38,658 nt of DNA from Candidatus Aminicenantota bacterium (GCA_030603565.1 JAUVXM010000015.1:1-38658), one strand, 5' to 3'. Numbered from the stretch's first letter, positions 24,301-33,607 are shown. Notes: generated by a model not told the origin, from the sequence alone. Program-made: numbers and translations.

Positions 24301-25440
24301 TTATTCTCCCTGACTCGCTATTGTTTGGTAAAAGTCCAAGGTATTAACAGCGGTTTTTTCCCAATCAAAGTCCTTGCTTCTTTCCACCCCCCGGGCGATT
24401 AATTTCTTTTGTAAACTTTTATCTTGCAAAGCCTCAACAATCTTGCCGGCTATTGATTCCGGACTATTAGGGTCAAAATAAAGGGCCGCATCATCTGCAA
24501 TTTCCGGCAGAGCTGAAACTCCGGATACAACCAAAGGCAAGCGGCCGGCCATCGCCTCAAGCAAAGGCAGCCCGAAACCCTCACACAAGGAAGGAAACAC
24601 AAAAAGCGAGGCCAGACTATAAAGACAGCGCACCTCTTCCCTCGGCAGGTAATCAAGGGTCTTCACCCAACCCTCCAGCTGGTTTTTTAAAATCAAGGCC
24701 TGTACCTTAGGGAAATCACTGCCTTTCCGGCCGGCTATGACAAGCGAAATCTTATTGTGTTTCTTATGGACTATTTTTAGGGCCTTAATAAGGCTGGTGA
24801 GGTTTTTCCGAGGCTCAATCGCTCCCACAAATAAAAGAAAATCTGAGGGGAGTGCGTGTTTTTTTATTGCCCTATCCAGTCTGTTGGCAGGAACCTCGGA
24901 ATAAAAATCCGGGTCAGTTCCATGATAAATTACTTTAATCTTTTCTTCGTCAATAACAAATCTGTTCAAGAGCTGATCTTTGACAAACTTGGAAACAGCA
25001 ATCACTCCGTCCGCTTTCTGAATAGACGAAGCGACCCTTTTGAAGAAATTCTTTCTCGTACCTTTATCGGTCAATTCCGGAGAATCCACAAAAAATAGAT
25101 CGTGGACACTAATAATTTTTTTTCCCCTTGTGGGAAGGATCAAGGGTGTGGGTGAATGAGTCAGATCAAGGTTTTTTTTAAAAAAAAAATCCAGAGGCGG
25201 AAATAACAATCTGTGCCAGAAAAAATTAATTGCCTCCACTGGATAATGGAAATCACGAAAATTCATTCTGGCAAAAGCTGGGATCTTGTTCACAGAAAAT
25301 CGGTCCTTTAAAGAAGAAGAGAATAAAAAGTACTCATTTTCCCGGTCGATTTTTGCTAAAGAAAACAGCAGGTTTCTGAAATAGACTCCAATACCAGTCT
25401 CTTCCTTGAGAAATGGACGCAGGTCTAATCCTATTCGCAT
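24301..25440 (-). CDS. Glycosyltransferase family 4 protein (3)
   Basis: A 379-residue GT-B enzyme related to mannosyltransferase-like GT4 proteins. Motifs include KEETGIGVYFRNLLFSL near the N-terminus, ISVHDLFFVD, GAIEPRKNLTSLIKAL and the donor-site string PSLCEGFGLPLLEAMAGRLP. It is the first gene of the minus-strand sugar cluster. No clear ribosome-binding site precedes its ATG. Confidence 0.88.
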   Translation of the reverse strand: MRIGLDLRPFLKEETGIGVYFRNLLFSLAKIDRENEYFLFSSSLKDRFSVNKIPAFARMNFRDFHYPVEAINFFWHRLLFPPLDFFFKKNLDLTHSPTPLILPTRGKKIISVHDLFFVDSPELTDKGTRKNFFKRVASSIQKADGVIAVSKFVKDQLLNRFVIDEEKIKVIYHGTDPDFYSEVPANRLDRAIKKHALPSDFLLFVGAIEPRKNLTSLIKALKIVHKKHNKISLVIAGRKGSDFPKVQALILKNQLEGWVKTLDYLPREEVRCLYSLASLFVFPSLCEGFGLPLLEAMAGRLPLVVSGVSALPEIADDAALYFDPNSPESIAGKIVEALQDKSLQKKLIARGVERSKDFDWEKTAVNTLDFYQTIASQGE

Positions 25441-25507
25441 TTTGTGTAAATGTATGCTCTGGAAAATAAAATGTCAAGAATCAGGGCACAGGCTCTGCCG
25501 ACGATTA

Positions 25508-25580
25508 ACTACACATAACTATAAAATCAGTCTAGTTTTCCTGAAGTTCCTGATTTTTCTGAATTTTCTGTTTTTACTGG
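25508..25580. repeat. AT-rich dispersed repeat R5, copy 1
   Basis: Contains the 21-base string at 25536-25556 (TTTTCCTGAAGTTCCTGATT plus T) found identically at 28319-28339, with similar bases before it (ACACATAACTAT against ACACAATAACTAT). Inverted, more degenerate versions (AAATCAGG, CAGGAAAATCAG) occur at 28191-28234. It lies between divergent genes and holds no ORF. Confidence 0.55.
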
Positions 25581-25588
25581 TTTCCGGC

Positions 25589-25617
25589 TTGCTTATGGAA
25601 AAAAACGGTGTTATTAT
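25589..25617 (+). promoter_or_regulatory. Candidate promoter of the M20 hydrolase gene
   Basis: TTGCTT at 25589-25594 and TATTAT at 25612-25617 are 17 bases apart, about 20 bases before the start codon. Confidence 0.35.
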
Positions 25618-25638
25618 TGAATCACAGGGAGAAAAGCT

Positions 25639-26868
25639 ATGGATGAAGCAAATAGAATCTATAAAAGGATCCAATCATCCCGGAACGAAATGATAGACAT
25701 GCAGGTGAAACTATGCTCGCTCCCTGCAATATCTCCTTCCATCGGAGGAGAAGGAGAAGCACAAAAAGCAGAAGTCTTACTTGATTTTCTAAAAGAAAAC
25801 GGATTTCAGGACATCAATTTAATAAAAGCCCCCGACCTGGATGCCCCCTCCGGATACAGGCCTAATATTCTGGCAAAATATAAAGGAAAAAACGCCTCAA
25901 AGACCATATGGGTCATGACACATATGGATGTAGTCCCTCCCGGAGAACTGTCTCAATGGCAAGGAAATCCCTATAAAGCGTGGGTAGAAAACGGGAGGAT
26001 CTACGGCCGGGGAGTTGATGACAACCAGCAGGACATGGTCGCCTCTCTCTACGCTCTTAAGGCTTTTAAAACCGAAGGAATAATACCAAGCTACAACATC
26101 GGCATAGCTTTAGTAGCAGACGAAGAGATGGGAAGTAATAAAGGAATACAATATGTGATTGATAAATTCAATCCATTTCGTAAACAGGACCTGATAATAG
26201 TACCTGATGCTGGAAATGTAGAAGGGACAATGATCGAAGTAGCAGAAAAAAGCATTCTCTGGTTAAAAGTAAAAACTCTGGGGAATCAAACCCACGGATC
26301 AACTCCGGAAAAAGGCATAAACAGCCTGAAAGCAGCTTCTTACCTGATTACAGAATTATCTTACCTTTACCAGCTATTCGCTGATAAAAATCCCCTGTTT
26401 GACCCGCCCATCTCTACATTTGAACCGACTAAAAAAGAGACAAATGTTCTCAATATAAACACCATCCCCGGAGAAGATGTTTTTTATATGGACTGCCGCA
26501 TCCTGCCAATATACAACATCAGAAAAATAAAAGATGCTATCCGTCAAATTGCAGAATCGGTTGAAAGCCGGTTTAAAGTCAAAATCATCCTGGAAGATAT
26601 TCAAAACAATCCCGCCTCCCCTCCGACTTCCCCCGATGCGCCGGTTGTAAAAGCACTGCAAAAAGCTATTAAAGAAATCTATGGAGTGGAAGGAAAACCT
26701 TATGGAAGCGGAGGATTAACCCTTGCTGCATTTTTACGGAAGTCACATTACCAAGCTGCCTGCTGGTCAAAAACATGCGATACAGCCCATCAACCTAATG
26801 AATATTGTGTCATTGAAGATATGATCGGGGATGCCAAAGTATTCGCAAATATATTCCTTCAGGATTAG
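25639..26868 (+). CDS. M20-family metallohydrolase (ArgE/DapE/ACY1 group)
   Basis: A 409-residue amidohydrolase or peptidase. Metal-site residues are His95 in THMDVVPPG, the Asp pair in GRGVDDNQQ (127-128), Glu162-Glu163 in ADEEMGS, the Asp in VPDAG and a late His in DTAHQPNEYC. The middle third is the lid/dimerisation domain (GNQTHGSTPEKG). AGGGAGA about 6 bases before the ATG supports the start. Substrate could be an N-acyl amino acid or a small peptide; M20 sequence alone does not decide. It converges with the deacetylase-family gene 15 bases further on. Confidence 0.86.
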   Translation: MDEANRIYKRIQSSRNEMIDMQVKLCSLPAISPSIGGEGEAQKAEVLLDFLKENGFQDINLIKAPDLDAPSGYRPNILAKYKGKNASKTIWVMTHMDVVPPGELSQWQGNPYKAWVENGRIYGRGVDDNQQDMVASLYALKAFKTEGIIPSYNIGIALVADEEMGSNKGIQYVIDKFNPFRKQDLIIVPDAGNVEGTMIEVAEKSILWLKVKTLGNQTHGSTPEKGINSLKAASYLITELSYLYQLFADKNPLFDPPISTFEPTKKETNVLNINTIPGEDVFYMDCRILPIYNIRKIKDAIRQIAESVESRFKVKIILEDIQNNPASPPTSPDAPVVKALQKAIKEIYGVEGKPYGSGGLTLAAFLRKSHYQAACWSKTCDTAHQPNEYCVIEDMIGDAKVFANIFLQD

Positions 26869-26883
26869 ACTTGACCCCTTTCT

Positions 26884-27900
26884 TTAGTTGGCAGGATATT
26901 TTCGTTGTGCTTTTTGAGCGACCCTAATAGTATTCATGTGAATAGTAACGGTATCATCAATGTCATATGCATATCCGCCAGCCAGGACAACAACTACCGG
27001 TATCCTTAGCTTGCGGGCATTCTTTAAAACAATATTATCCCGTTCTTTAAGCCCCAACATGGTGATCTTTAGTCCTCCCAATTGGTCTTTTTCAAAAGGG
27101 TCGGCCCCGGCCAGGTAAAATATCAGATCCGGCTGGTATTCATGGTAGATCCTGGGAATGTTAGAATTAAGCAACTCCAGATATTTTTCATCTCCATCTC
27201 CTGACCACAATCCGACATCAAGTGAGCTCTCCGGCTTGATGGCAGGATAAAGGTCCATCTGATGAATGGAAAATGTAAAAGCATGCTCTTTCCCGCTTAA
27301 TACAGAGGCGGTCCCATTTCCCTGATGGACATCACAATCAACCACCATTGCTTTCTGAATGTCGCCTTTTTGTTTTAAATGTTCCAGGGCTACAGCTGTA
27401 TCATTCAATACACAAAAACCTTCTCCATGATCATAAAAGGCATGGTGGAAACCTCCCCCTATATGAATACAAAGCCCCTCCTTTAGAGCAAGCTCTGCTG
27501 CTTTAATAGTACCTCCCACATTTAAAAAGGCAAATTCAATTCCTTCGGCACTATATGGGATCTCAAGAGCCTGGAGTTCAGATGAAGAAAATTTCCCTGC
27601 CTTTATCTTTTTTATATATCTTTGCGAGTGAACTAATAAAAGGGCTTTATCATCCGGCATTAAAGGGGAAATAAATTTTTCTTTTTCTACTCCTGATCTC
27701 AGCAGCCTTTCATAGATAAGACGGTATTTTTTTATGGGAAACACATGCTCCTCCAAATCGACCATCCAGTAGGAATCACTGTAGATAAATTTGAAGGGAA
27801 ATTTTTCGCGCCATAAATTTTTAAGGAATTTGCTAAAATCAGCCATTGATAATTTAAAATACCAGAAAACAGGCGGAGATACAAATGGCAGAAAAATCAT
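26884..27900 (-). CDS. Histone deacetylase-family (AcuC-like) amidohydrolase
   Basis: A 338-residue zinc deacetylase of the class seen in bacterial acetoin-utilisation and acetylpolyamine amidohydrolases. The catalytic His pair is His152-His153 in GGGFHHAFYDHGEGFCVLND, and the zinc ligands are Asp190 and His192 in DCDVHQGNGT and Asp267 in AGADPF. AAGGA 6 bases before the ATG at 27900 favours that start, though the first 18 residues are unusually hydrophobic and a start at 27846 (MADFSKF) is possible. Likely removes acetyl groups from a metabolite or protein. Confidence 0.88.
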   Translation of the reverse strand: MIFLPFVSPPVFWYFKLSMADFSKFLKNLWREKFPFKFIYSDSYWMVDLEEHVFPIKKYRLIYERLLRSGVEKEKFISPLMPDDKALLLVHSQRYIKKIKAGKFSSSELQALEIPYSAEGIEFAFLNVGGTIKAAELALKEGLCIHIGGGFHHAFYDHGEGFCVLNDTAVALEHLKQKGDIQKAMVVDCDVHQGNGTASVLSGKEHAFTFSIHQMDLYPAIKPESSLDVGLWSGDGDEKYLELLNSNIPRIYHEYQPDLIFYLAGADPFEKDQLGGLKITMLGLKERDNIVLKNARKLRIPVVVVLAGGYAYDIDDTVTIHMNTIRVAQKAQRKYPAN

Positions 27901-27942
27901 TAAGCATCCTTATTTCCTTTATGTATTAAGAAACAATATATC

Positions 27943-28138
27943 GGCTGAATCTGAGGATAGGGATACGCTCGCTTCAGATTTTTAACGCCATTCCTCTTCG
28001 TTTTTCTCGGCGCCTGCGCAACTCCCCCCGTCCGTGGGTCAAACATGCTCAACGTCCGACTGCGTCGGATTCCCTCGAAAAAGCTCATCAGAAGGCTAAA
28101 TCTTCAATGTCGCTTAATCCCTATCCTCAGATTCAGCC
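27943..28138. repeat. R3 structured repeat, copy B (196 bp)
   Basis: The arms at 27943-27964 and 28117-28138 are a perfect 22-base inverted repeat (starting GGCTGAATCTGAGGATAGG). The interior shares long blocks with copy A at 10288-10472. Its internal hairpin is TCCGAC-TGC-GTCGGA (28055-28069), where copy A has CCCGGC-TTT-GCCGGG. An inner stem AGATTT/AAATCT is common to both. It lies upstream of the deacetylase-family gene and downstream of ppdK. Confidence 0.85.
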
Positions 28139-28437
28139 TAATAGCTTGTATCTCCTTTCTCGCTTATCCCGGTTATGGAGATGCTTCTGGAAAATCAGGA
28201 GGTTCAGAAAATACAGGAAAATCAGAAAAATCAGCATGATTATGCAATTCTATATCGCTAATTCCAAGCAGATCCAGTATTATTTGAAATAATCATGAAA
28301 CACAATAACTATCTCTGCTTTTCCTGAAGTTCCTGATTTCCCTATTTTTTTGTTTTTCTATGCTTTATATCTGCTTTTATTCACCATTTACCATTTACCA
28401 TTTACTATTTTCTGCCTTTACCCTGGATTTTCTGCCT
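28139..28437. repeat. AT-rich repeat region downstream of ppdK
   Basis: No gene is seen. The stretch holds degenerate CAGGAAAATCAG-type repeats (28191-28234), the second R5 copy (about 28299-28360), and an inverted relative of the R4 array (ACCATTTACCATTTACCATT at 28382-28401, then CTGCCTTTACCCTGG). Confidence 0.55.
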
Positions 28438-31146
28438 TTACTGATTCTCCTGCAAAGTAACCTGAGCGGCAGCAAGTCTGGCAATGGGGATCTGATAGGC
28501 CGAGCAGCTGACATAATTCAATCCAATCTTGTGGCAAAAGAAGATCGAGCGGGGATCTCCACCATGAACACCACATATACCTACTTTTAGATTCGGCCGG
28601 TTTTTACGGCCCTTTTCTACAGCCCACTTCATCAGCTCTCCTACGCCATCGACATCCACGGTCGTAAAAGGATTATCTGTCCATATCCCATGAATCAAGT
28701 AGTGGTTAATAAATGCCGTCCCATCATCCCGCGAAATACCAAATGCTGTCTGGGTAAGGTCATTGGTCCCAAAGGAGAAAAATTCAGCCTCTTCAGCCAC
28801 CTTATCCGCTGTAATTGCAGCCCTGGGTATCTCTATCATAGTCCCGACCGTATAATCAAGCTCAACCTCATATTTTTTGATCACATCTTCTGCAATTTTT
28901 ACAATTATCTTTTTCTGGTCTGCAAACTCCTCTACCGAGCCAATCAACGGAACCATGATCTCAGGACAAACCTTAGTTCCTTCCTTTACCAGCTGACAGG
29001 CAGCTTCAAATATGGCTTTGGCCTGCATCTCTATTATTTCGGGAAAAGTCACGCCTAAACGGCATCCCCGGTGCCCAAGCATAGGATTAAACTCGGATAG
29101 AGACCTGACTCTTTCCAGCAGTTTCTCCAGTTCCTTTACTTTTTTATCATCTCCGCGTCCGGAAGCTTTAAATTCAGCAATCTCCACCATCAGATCCTCT
29201 TTTTTGGGTAAAAATTCATGCAGGGGAGGATCAAGAGTGCGGATGGTTACAGGATTTCCATGCATGGCCTTAAATAATTCAAAAAAATCTTTTCTCTGAA
29301 AAGGAAGTAGTTTATCCAGATATTTACGCCTGTCCTCTTCCGTCTCCGAGAGGATCATTTCTTTTATAAAAGGAAGCCTTTCTTTCTCAAAAAACATATG
29401 CTCGGTCCGAGTCAGGCCTATGCCTTCAGCGCCGAAAGCAAAAGCTATTTCAGCGTCTTCAGGAGTATCAGCGTTTGCCCGGACTCTCATCCGCCTGACT
29501 TCATCCGCCCAGGAAAGAAGCTTAGTAAAGTATTGATATATTTCAGACTCGTCAGGTTTAAATTCACCTTTTATTACCTGGATGATCTCGGAAGGTTTGG
29601 TTTTAATCTCACCCAGTAATACTTGCCCGGAAGTTCCGTCGATCGAAATAGCTTCACCTTCTTTAACTTTTTTGCCTCCAATCTGAAAAAATTTCCCCTC
29701 TTCATCCAGGACAAGATCTCCGCATCCAACGACCGTAGGTTTACCCATCTGACGCCCCACAACCGCAGCATGAGAAGTCATTCCTCCGGTAGCAGTCAGT
29801 AAGCCCTGAGAAGCGCTCATCCCATGGATGTCATCAGGAGAAGTTTCTTCCCGTACCAAGATTACCTGTTTTCCTTCTGCTCCCCAAGTGACTGCTTCCT
29901 CAGAACTAAAGACCACCTGACCGGCCGCAGCTCCGGGCGAAGCTGCCAGCCCTTTAGCCAGCTCTTCCGCTTTTGACTTCTCATCAATATCAAAAATCGG
30001 ATGGAGAAGTTGGTCTAAAGCCTGAGGATCGACCAGCATGAGCGCTTCTTCCTTGCTGATCAATTCTTCTTCTACAAGGTCAACTGCTATTTTTACTGCT
30101 GCCTGGCCGGTTCTTTTCCCGCTGCGCGTCTGGAGCATATAGAGTTTTTTCTCCTGCACTGTAAATTCAAAATCCTGGGCATCTCCATAATGTTTTTCCA
30201 GTTTTGAAGTGATATCACTTAACTCTTTATAGACTTCAGGCATTCTATCTGCCATTTTTTTTATCTGAAAAGGTGTACGGATTCCAGCGACAACATCTTC
30301 TCCTTGGGCATTGCGCAGGTATTCACCAAAAAGCTCCTTTTTACCGGAAGCTGGGTTTCTGGTAAAACCGACTCCCGTAGCCGAATCTTCCCCAAAGTTA
30401 CCAAACACCATTAACTGTACATTAACAGCAGTTCCGAGGTCATCAGGAATATGATTGAGGCGGCGGTAAGTTTTCGCCCTGGGATTGTCCCAAGAGCTGA
30501 ATACTGCTGAGATTGCCATAAACAATTGTTCTTTAACGTCATGGGGAAATGGGAGGCCTGCTTTATCCCGGATAATATTTTTGTAGCTTGTGATCACATC
30601 CTCAAGGATTTCTTGAGTCATCTCTATATCGGCAGCAATATTGTTTTCTGCCTTCTTTTCTCTTAAAACTTCCTCAAATTTCTTTTTTGGAATTTCCAGC
30701 ACAACATCACCAAACATTTGAATCAGGCGGCGAAAACAGTCCAGAGCGAAACGCCGGTCTCCGCTTTTAGCAGCCAATCCCTCAAGGGTTATATCATTCA
30801 GCCCGAGGTTTAATACTGTGTCCATCATACCAGGCATAGAAAATTTAGCTCCTGATCGAACCGAAACCAGGAGAGGATTATTATTATCACCGAATTTCTG
30901 ACCTGTCTCTTTTTCAAGGTTTTCAAGGTGAGTTAAAATTTCCTTTTCAACTTCAGACGGCAGTTTATTTCCTTCCTTAAGAAATAAACTGCATACATCG
31001 GTCGAAACTGTAAACCCAGGCGGAACAGGAAGGCCGATCCCGGCCATTTCTGCCAGATTTGCCCCTTTTCCGCCCAGCAGGTCGCGCATTTCTCTATTGC
31101 CTTCAACATTGCTCTTTCCAAAAAAGTATACGTATTTTTTATTCAT
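28438..31146 (-). CDS. ppdK: Pyruvate, phosphate dikinase
   Basis: A 902-residue enzyme interconverting pyruvate, ATP and phosphate with phosphoenolpyruvate, AMP and pyrophosphate; in anaerobes it often works in glycolysis. The N-terminal ATP-grasp domain includes GGKGANLAEM and SVRSGAKFSMPGMMDTVLNL. The swivelling domain has the phospho-histidine in GGMTSHAAVVGR (His459), and the TIM-barrel C-terminal domain has GLTRTEHMFF, MLGHRGCRL and GICGVHGGDP. Full length. AAGGAG lies 7 bases before the ATG. Confidence 0.97.
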   Translation of the reverse strand: MNKKYVYFFGKSNVEGNREMRDLLGGKGANLAEMAGIGLPVPPGFTVSTDVCSLFLKEGNKLPSEVEKEILTHLENLEKETGQKFGDNNNPLLVSVRSGAKFSMPGMMDTVLNLGLNDITLEGLAAKSGDRRFALDCFRRLIQMFGDVVLEIPKKKFEEVLREKKAENNIAADIEMTQEILEDVITSYKNIIRDKAGLPFPHDVKEQLFMAISAVFSSWDNPRAKTYRRLNHIPDDLGTAVNVQLMVFGNFGEDSATGVGFTRNPASGKKELFGEYLRNAQGEDVVAGIRTPFQIKKMADRMPEVYKELSDITSKLEKHYGDAQDFEFTVQEKKLYMLQTRSGKRTGQAAVKIAVDLVEEELISKEEALMLVDPQALDQLLHPIFDIDEKSKAEELAKGLAASPGAAAGQVVFSSEEAVTWGAEGKQVILVREETSPDDIHGMSASQGLLTATGGMTSHAAVVGRQMGKPTVVGCGDLVLDEEGKFFQIGGKKVKEGEAISIDGTSGQVLLGEIKTKPSEIIQVIKGEFKPDESEIYQYFTKLLSWADEVRRMRVRANADTPEDAEIAFAFGAEGIGLTRTEHMFFEKERLPFIKEMILSETEEDRRKYLDKLLPFQRKDFFELFKAMHGNPVTIRTLDPPLHEFLPKKEDLMVEIAEFKASGRGDDKKVKELEKLLERVRSLSEFNPMLGHRGCRLGVTFPEIIEMQAKAIFEAACQLVKEGTKVCPEIMVPLIGSVEEFADQKKIIVKIAEDVIKKYEVELDYTVGTMIEIPRAAITADKVAEEAEFFSFGTNDLTQTAFGISRDDGTAFINHYLIHGIWTDNPFTTVDVDGVGELMKWAVEKGRKNRPNLKVGICGVHGGDPRSIFFCHKIGLNYVSCSAYQIPIARLAAAQVTLQENQ

Positions 31147-31204
31147 GCAAAAACTCCTTATTGATTTATAAACAATTCAGAAAAGTCTCGTAATAATTCT
31201 AAAT

Positions 31205-31233
31205 TTAATAGAATAAACTATACACTTAATCAA
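31205..31233 (-). promoter_or_regulatory. Candidate ppdK promoter
   Basis: On the minus strand TTGATT (31228-31233) and TATTAA (31205-31210) are 17 bases apart, about 60 bases before the start codon. It abuts the flank shared by the two R2 copies. Confidence 0.35.
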
Positions 31234-31287
31234 GGCAAATATCAACTGGAGTTCCCAATTTTTTCTTAGTTCCTTAGCTTTAAGCAA

Positions 31288-31435
31288 GAATCAGGTCAAT
31301 TGATTAAGAAAACCGTGAGCAAGGATGAGCGGGCATGGTTCTTCTCCTTTAAGGAGAAGAGAGCGAAGACTGTATCCGAACGGATTTTCCACGCTGGGGA
31401 AAATACGCGTGTTTTCGTATCAACTGACCTGATTC
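31288..31435. repeat. R2 inverted-repeat-bounded element, copy 2 (148 bp)
   Basis: It differs from copy 1 (14743-14890) at four positions and has the same ends, GAATCAGGTCAATTGAT and ATCAACTGACCTGATTC. Its left flank (31233-31287) matches the right flank of copy 1 in reverse complement, including TTAAGCAAGAATC and a GGAGTTCCC block. Relative to this flank, and to the gene read away from it, the core is therefore inverted compared with copy 1. The right end runs into TTTTT, so it may also terminate transcription of the sulfatase-fold gene upstream. Confidence 0.85.
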
Positions 31436-31492
31436 TTTTTACCGCTCTTTAATCAAAAAATTGCGAGAACAATCTGAAGAGAGCGCCATGTA

Positions 31493-33607
31493 TCATTTCT
31501 GCCGGCACTGCTGGATATAGGCTTCAACCTGATGACGTTCTTCAGAAGATATATTCTCTCCACTCATGTCCAAGTATTTCAAAAAATATTTGAGAGCCAA
31601 AGATTTATTTCCTTTTTTCAGATAAGCTATCCCCAGGTTGTAAACAGGGAAAGCAAAATCCGGATCCAGCTCTATTGATTTCTTCCATAAAACAAATGCT
31701 CCTTCAAGGTTACCGCTTATCTCGTTAAGACTGCCCAGGGTGTTGTAAGCTGAAGCTATACCCGGATCGAGTTCAATGGCTTTCTTGAGATATTCTGTAG
31801 CTTTAAAATAATCACTCCGCTGGCGGGTTTGCCGGAAAATGGAAAAATAGAGCACACCAAGATTATTATAGATGACCGCATTGCTGGCATCCAGCGAAAG
31901 CGCTTTTTTAAATACTTCCAGGGCTTGGGAAAAATCCCCTTTGTTTCCATAGGCGGTTCCCAGATTGGTCCAAACATCCGGATCAAAATCAAGCATATCC
32001 CGCGCCTGTTTCAAGATGGTTATGCCCTTATCCGGTTCCCCGGACTTTACTAAACGAATACCATACTCTAAAACAACTTCATAGTGATGGGGATTGTGCT
32101 CGAAACCGGAGGCTAAAACATCGGATGCTTCCTGCAGTTTTCCCTGCGATTCATATAGGGTAGCCAGATGAATATAAGCAAAAGCCAGGTCCGGCTTCTC
32201 CCGGATGAGAGCCAAAAGCAGCTGCCGGCTGCCTTCAATATCTCCAGCGGAAAACAGATTTATGGCTTCAGTCATTTTCTGCTGAAAAGGAAGCATGGTC
32301 TTCAGGTCATCTTCCGGGCCATAATGCTGCTTCTCCTGGGGAATAGTAGCGGAAATATACCCCAGACTTCTGAGTTTCTCCCGAGCTGCCCGGTCGATCA
32401 CAGGCCGCTGCTTTACCCCAGAAGCGGTCAATCCCGCCATGATGTTTTTTAATCTATCCCGGTATTTACCCGGCTGGACATGCTTTATAAGATTTTGCTC
32501 TTCGTTAAAATCATTTTTGAGCTCATAAAATTCCGGCAGAGGGGAGTCTATGAATTTCGCTTGTTTCTCAATAAATCCCCTCAAGGGAGCGTAACCGCTG
32601 TTATAATATGCATCCAGAGATTCGAAATATATGGCCCGGCTTTTTATTTTTTCCCCTTTTATTAACGGCATCAGAGAAATTCCCTGAAGAAAATCGGGCC
32701 GGGAACTCCCCAGCAGCTCACAAACAGTCGGGAAAATATCAATATGACACACATACTCTTCGACCTGGTTCGTTTTTATTCCCGGACCAGTGATAATCAA
32801 AGGTATCCATAAGGTAGTATTGTAGGCAAAGTAACCGTGCTTGTCTTCTCCATGCTCGCCGAATGCTTCCCCATGGTCCCCGGTCAGAATAATAATGGTA
32901 TTGTCCTGAAACCGGTTCACTTTCAGGAAATCCATCAATTTCCCCAGTTCCGAATCTGTATAGGCTATTTCTCCCGAATACGGGTCCGTTTTATATAAAT
33001 CGAGAAATTCACCGGGGGGCAGGTAAGGCGCATGGGGATCCCAAAGATGCACCCAAGCAAACCAGCGGGTACGCTGTTTTCCCAGCCAGTCCATAGCAGC
33101 GGCTATTACCTTATCCGCCCTTCTTTCCGCCAGAGTAAAAGCCTCTCCGGCCTTGGAAGGATAGGATTCATCATATACATCAAATCCCTGGTCCAGGCCA
33201 AAACGGGAATCCAGGGGAAAAGCGCCAATAAAGGCCCCGGTAGCATAGCCTTTTCCCCTTAAAAATTCAGCTAAAGTCATAAAATTCTCAGCAACCACCG
33301 CCTTGGAATTCTCATGCACTCCATGATAAAGCGGGGTTGCGCCTAAGAGAATATTGGTATGCGAAGGAAGTGTCATGGGATTATGGGCAAAAGCACGTGT
33401 GAATAGAGCCCCGTTTTCGGCCAGGGCATCAATATTAGGCGTCTTCACGCGGTCTGACCCATAACAACCAATCCCGTCTGCTCTTATGGTATCAATGGTG
33501 ATAAGCAGCACATTAGTATCTTCTGGTCCAGCAGCCAGATCAGGCAGGCAGGGGCTTACCATAACAGTTCCGACCATCAATACTAGAATGCCAATAATGT
33601 TCTTCAT
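31493..33607 (-). CDS. Exported sulfatase-fold (alkaline phosphatase superfamily) protein with TPR domain
   Basis: A 704-residue protein with a signal peptide (about 1-26). The N-terminal half is sulfatase-like: LLITIDTIRADGIGCYG with metal Asp39, and ILTGDHGEAFGEHGEDKHG. At the position of the sulfatase formylglycine motif C-x-P-S-R it has T79-L-P-S-H, so the nucleophile would be Thr, as in LtaS-type phosphoglycerol and phosphoethanolamine transferases. The C-terminal third (about 435-700) carries tetratricopeptide repeats such as AYGNKGDFSQALEVFKKAL. It is periplasmic or surface-exposed, with unknown substrate. True sulfatase activity is doubtful. Confidence 0.85.
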   Translation of the reverse strand: MKNIIGILVLMVGTVMVSPCLPDLAAGPEDTNVLLITIDTIRADGIGCYGSDRVKTPNIDALAENGALFTRAFAHNPMTLPSHTNILLGATPLYHGVHENSKAVVAENFMTLAEFLRGKGYATGAFIGAFPLDSRFGLDQGFDVYDESYPSKAGEAFTLAERRADKVIAAAMDWLGKQRTRWFAWVHLWDPHAPYLPPGEFLDLYKTDPYSGEIAYTDSELGKLMDFLKVNRFQDNTIIILTGDHGEAFGEHGEDKHGYFAYNTTLWIPLIITGPGIKTNQVEEYVCHIDIFPTVCELLGSSRPDFLQGISLMPLIKGEKIKSRAIYFESLDAYYNSGYAPLRGFIEKQAKFIDSPLPEFYELKNDFNEEQNLIKHVQPGKYRDRLKNIMAGLTASGVKQRPVIDRAAREKLRSLGYISATIPQEKQHYGPEDDLKTMLPFQQKMTEAINLFSAGDIEGSRQLLLALIREKPDLAFAYIHLATLYESQGKLQEASDVLASGFEHNPHHYEVVLEYGIRLVKSGEPDKGITILKQARDMLDFDPDVWTNLGTAYGNKGDFSQALEVFKKALSLDASNAVIYNNLGVLYFSIFRQTRQRSDYFKATEYLKKAIELDPGIASAYNTLGSLNEISGNLEGAFVLWKKSIELDPDFAFPVYNLGIAYLKKGNKSLALKYFLKYLDMSGENISSEERHQVEAYIQQCRQK

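Noticed and set aside
28045-28239. Plus-strand ORF with a signal-peptide-like middle (SLIACISFLAYPGYG)
   Set aside because: It lies mostly in the R3 repeat and the adjacent AT-rich repeats, has no ribosome-binding site, and its C-terminus is low-complexity repeat translation.
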